From positions 1-64,000 of the forward strand of contig NZ_JAHKPJ010000015.1 in assembly GCF_018860345.1 (NCBI RefSeq): 64,000 bases of DNA. The letters are read 5' to 3'. Under the pieces are notes generated by a model. That model did not search any database, was not told the DNA's origin, and saw nothing but the letters and a program-made list of their open reading frames with translations. This document shows positions 61,337-64,000 of the stretch, piece after piece. The position numbers and the translations under genes are program-made. The stretch's first letter is position 1, and each line of letters begins with the position of its first letter. This stretch comes from Psychrosphaera sp. F3M07. Lineage in GTDB: Bacteria > Pseudomonadota > Gammaproteobacteria > Enterobacterales > Alteromonadaceae.

Positions 61337-62683
61337 TTACGATTTTAGTTTATCAAAATCAACATTTTCAATTTCAGTACCGGCATCTTCGTTAGCGAAC
61401 ATCTCATGGTCAAATTCTTTTTCAGATGAAGCAACAATACAACTCACCATACAATCACCCGTAACGTTAACGGCGGTACGAGTCATATCCAATAATCGGT
61501 CGACACCAATAATTAACGCTATGCCTTCAACAGGTAGACCAACTTGCTGTAATACCATCGCCAACATAATTAAACCTACACCCGGAACGGCAGCTGTACC
61601 AATAGAGGCTAATGTTGCCGTTAATACCACCATTAGGTAATCACTTAAGGCTAAATCAACCGCAAATACTTGAGCGATGAATACCGTAGCAACCCCTTGC
61701 ATGATGGCCGTACCATCCATGTTAAGTGTGGCACCCATAGGTAATGTAAATGAAGCGATAGAGTTTTTAACGCCTAGCTTTTTAGTAGCCGTTTCCATGG
61801 TAACAGGTAGGGTTGCACCTGAGCTTGATGTACTAAAAGCGAACAAAGCAGCATCGCGCATTTTCTTGAAGAAGATGACAGGGCTTAAACCAGTGAAGGC
61901 TTTTAATAACGAGCCGTAAACCACAAACGCATGTAACAACAATACAAAAATTACTAAGAAGAAGTACTTAATTAAACTACCAATGGTTTCATATTCAAGG
62001 GTAGTGAATAATTTAGCTAATAAGAAGAACACGCCATAAGGGGCGACATTCATTAGAATAACCACTAAGCGCATAATTACGGCGTTTAAATCCACAAACA
62101 AGGCCGCTAAACGTTCACCTGATTTACCCGCAAGTGCCATAGACACACCAAACAAGAGTGCAAATACAATGACTTGCAACATATTACCTTGCGCCATTGA
62201 GCTAATAGGGTTAGTTGGGAACATATTGATAATAACTTGAGCAAACCCTGGCGCTTCTTTAGCTACAAAGTTTTGATCCGTTGGTAAATTTAACCCTTGT
62301 CCTGGCCCAACAACTAAAGCTAATAGAATGGCTAATGTGATGGCAATTGCGGTTGTCATTAAGTACAACGCAATTGATTTCCCACCTAGGCGAGCTAACT
62401 TACTGGTGTCGTTTAAACTGCAAGTGCCAACGACCAATGAAACAAATACCAGCGGAACCACGATCATTTTCAAACTAGCAACAAATATACTGCCGCCAAC
62501 ATGAAACAATCCGTTCACAAAAAAGTCATTAATAGAAAGGGTAGTGATGCCTAATGGGATTAAAATGTCGCCGGAAGTACCAAATAGTTCTTGTAAGATC
62601 ACACCGGTAAGAATACCGGAGATCATCCCGATTAAAATGCGAGCCGTGAGCCCAAACTTTTGATTGGATGGTTGTTTTGTCAT
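61337..62683 (-). CDS. dicarboxylate/amino acid:cation symporter (DAACS family)
   Basis: A 448-aa inner-membrane secondary transporter. It has the FSTSSSGATLPVTM serine-rich hairpin loop, the NMDGTAIMQG motif, and DRLLDMTRTAVNVTGD near the end, all core to glutamate/aspartate/C4-dicarboxylate symporters. It takes up acidic amino acids or dicarboxylates with H+ or Na+. The NMDGT motif suggests sodium or proton coupling; the substrate is not fixed by sequence. Confidence 0.94.
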   Translation of the reverse strand: MTKQPSNQKFGLTARILIGMISGILTGVILQELFGTSGDILIPLGITTLSINDFFVNGLFHVGGSIFVASLKMIVVPLVFVSLVVGTCSLNDTSKLARLGGKSIALYLMTTAIAITLAILLALVVGPGQGLNLPTDQNFVAKEAPGFAQVIINMFPTNPISSMAQGNMLQVIVFALLFGVSMALAGKSGERLAALFVDLNAVIMRLVVILMNVAPYGVFFLLAKLFTTLEYETIGSLIKYFFLVIFVLLLHAFVVYGSLLKAFTGLSPVIFFKKMRDAALFAFSTSSSGATLPVTMETATKKLGVKNSIASFTLPMGATLNMDGTAIMQGVATVFIAQVFAVDLALSDYLMVVLTATLASIGTAAVPGVGLIMLAMVLQQVGLPVEGIALIIGVDRLLDMTRTAVNVTGDCMVSCIVASSEKEFDHEMFANEDAGTEIENVDFDKLKS

Positions 62684-62807
62684 TTTTATTTATTCTTATT
62701 TTATGAATTCGATTCGAGTATAAACAAGTCAGCTAAAAATGTAGAGCTTTCTGACGATAAGTGAACAAAACTCATACAAATACGGATTCTATTAAAAGTT
62801 TTAACTA

Positions 62808-62834
62808 TAAAAAAAGCGACCCTAAGGTCGCTTT
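62808..62834 (-). terminator. rho-independent terminator after astB
   Basis: AAAGCGACC (62813-62821) pairs with GGTCGCTTT (62826-62834). An A-run just left gives a T-run on the minus strand, so it ends astB transcription. Confidence 0.82.
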
Positions 62835-62854
62835 AATCAATAGTTATAACGTAA

Positions 62855-64000
62855 TTATCGTTGGAATGGATAAACTGAACCAAGGTTTAAAATTTGAGTG
62901 AGTTCATCGAGTGCAGCTCGAGTTTCAATTACTAACATAGGATCTCTTAGATCTGATTCCGATAATTCATCACGGTAATGTTTATCTACCCAGGTATTTA
63001 ATGTTGAAAATAACTGTTCTGACATCAGAACATTTTGATTGGTTGCGGCTAGTTCTTGTTCATTTAACGCAACTCGTAATCGTAAACATGCCGGTCCGCC
63101 ACCATTTCTCATACTTTGTTTAACGTCAAAGTAGTTTACTTGTTTAATCGGTGTGTTTTGCGTAATTAAATTGTCTAAATACGCCGATACCGACGGGTTT
63201 TCTTTACATTCCATTGGCGCAATGATGGCCATTTGACCATTACCGATATCAACCAACTGAGTATTAAATAAGTAAGTTTTAACCGCTTGTTCAACACTGA
63301 CTTGATCTGTGGCAACTTTAATAAAGTGGAATTCTTTATCTGATTTTTTAGCAAATTTAGATTGGATTTCTTTAAACTTTTCAGCGGTATTTAAAAAGGC
63401 TTGTTCGTGATAGAACAATACATTTTGATTACCCACAGATATAACGTCATTGTGGAATACACCTTGGTCAATGACATCAGGATTTTGCTGCATGTAAACA
63501 ACACCTGACTCATCTAATTGATGCAAACGTGAAACCGCTTCACAGGCTTCATAGGTGTGACGTGCAGGATATTTAACGGGTGCTGGCTTTGAAGAATCGA
63601 ATGCGTGTCTGCCATAGACAAATAATTCCACACCTGCTTGATCGTATTCACCGCACAAACGAGTATGATTTGCTGCGCCTTCATCACCAAAATGATCGTT
63701 ATCTGGTAAATGCTGGTGGTGTGCAAAATGCTGTTCGTTATTAAACATGGCTTTTAATATACGGCCGCTGGTTTCAGGCTCTAACGAACGGTGGAATTTA
63801 TTAGTTAAATTAGCCGGGGTAAAATGCACTTTTTTGTCAGCAGTATCCGCACTTGGTGAAACGGTTGCGGCGTTGGCTGTCCACATACTTGAAGCCGAAT
63901 ATACAGCTCTTAACACTTGTGGGGCTTGTTTAGCGGCTTGCTCTAAAACCGAAGTATCGCTACCACTGAAGCCTAAACGACGTAATGCATCTAAGTCAGG
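62855..64000 (-). CDS. astB: N-succinylarginine dihydrolase, 5' end beyond the window
   Basis: At least 381 C-terminal residues of AstB, which hydrolyses N2-succinylarginine to N2-succinylornithine, second step of the arginine succinyltransferase catabolic pathway. The family's [11 protein letters not shown] (catalytic Glu), the His of [10 protein letters not shown], and the Cys of [14 protein letters not shown] are present. The frame stays open to base 64000, so the N-terminal about 60 residues lie outside. A strong terminator follows the stop. Other ast genes may continue to the right. Confidence 0.95.
   Translation of the reverse strand, partial: PDLDALRRLGFSGSDTSVLEQAAKQAPQVLRAVYSASSMWTANAATVSPSADTADKKVHFTPANLTNKFHRSLEPETSGRILKAMFNNEQHFAHHQHLPDNDHFGDEGAANHTRLCGEYDQAGVELFVYGRHAFDSSKPAPVKYPARHTYEACEAVSRLHQLDESGVVYMQQNPDVIDQGVFHNDVISVGNQNVLFYHEQAFLNTAEKFKEIQSKFAKKSDKEFHFIKVATDQVSVEQAVKTYLFNTQLVDIGNGQMAIIAPMECKENPSVSAYLDNLITQNTPIKQVNYFDVKQSMRNGGGPACLRLRVALNEQELAATNQNVLMSEQLFSTLNTWVDKHYRDELSESDLRDPMLVIETRAALDELTQILNLGSVYPFQR

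Overview
The window is an AT-rich chromosomal segment of a marine-type gammaproteobacterium. Conserved gene order (yggS-proC-yggT divergent from pilT-pilU; rne / rluC; maf / yceD-rpmF-plsX-fabHDG-acpP-fabF-pabC-mltG-tmk-holB; yejM-yejL / yejK) and the family content (TonB receptor, SNF-type symporter, RraB, Syd, DUF4426, DUF3192) fit the Alteromonadales, perhaps near Colwelliaceae or Psychrosphaera. The genus is an inference from gene content only.

Layout. 0.3-15.1 kb: mixed metabolism and stress genes (GNAT acetyltransferase, Gfo/Idh/MocA oxidoreductase, GST, FMN reductase, TonB receptor, orphan periplasmic solute-binding protein coupled to a mercaptopyruvate sulfurtransferase, tesA-type esterase divergent from the ybbA-ybbP ABC system, hydrolase, CPBP protease, LysR regulator, glutaredoxin-like protein). 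15.3-17.2 kb: membrane GGDEF/EAL protein that appears to start at an AUU codon. 17.2-22.2 kb: DUF4426-yggT-proC-yggS and the divergent type IV pilus retraction ATPases pilT-pilU. 22.2-23.1 kb: repeat-filled intergenic DNA.

23.1-28.6 kb: an integron cassette array with no integrase in the window (a CALIN). It has ten good attC sites of 95-112 bp plus one short attC-like site, and small cassette genes all read rightward. Most encode unknown small proteins, many of them membrane proteins. One encodes a 369-aa RelA/SpoT-type alarmone synthetase with its catalytic motifs intact. 28.6-29.9 kb: a decayed flank with a terminator, an IS110-family transposase remnant and a lipoprotein pseudogene.

29.9-38.5 kb: carboxylesterase, a pair of paralogous small membrane proteins, a lipoprotein, RNase E (rne) facing rluC, and an EAL-CBS-GGDEF protein. 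38.6-49.1 kb: maf, then the fatty-acid and cell-envelope cluster from yceD to holB, in which rpmF, plsX, fabH, fabD, fabG, acpP and fabF supply ribosomal protein L32 and the type II fatty acid synthase. pabC, mltG, tmk and holB follow and are tightly packed. 49.1-57 kb: a yejM-like gene with a reduced periplasmic part, yejL, yejK, small unknown genes, DUF1697, a second Gfo/Idh/MocA oxidoreductase, an LprI-like protein, a YciI protein and an SNF symporter. 57-64 kb: an inverted second copy of the repeat seen at 22.65 kb, a radical SAM protein, a 14-bp tandem array, rraB (inhibitor of the RNase E encoded in the same window), queF, syd, a DUF3192 lipoprotein, a dicarboxylate/glutamate symporter and the 3' part of astB.

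The most unusual regions are the CALIN with its alarmone-synthetase cassette, the MITE-like repeat pair with inverted ends, the tandem repeat arrays next to stop codons, the probable AUU start and the unknown membrane-protein pair at 30.7-31.4 kb.
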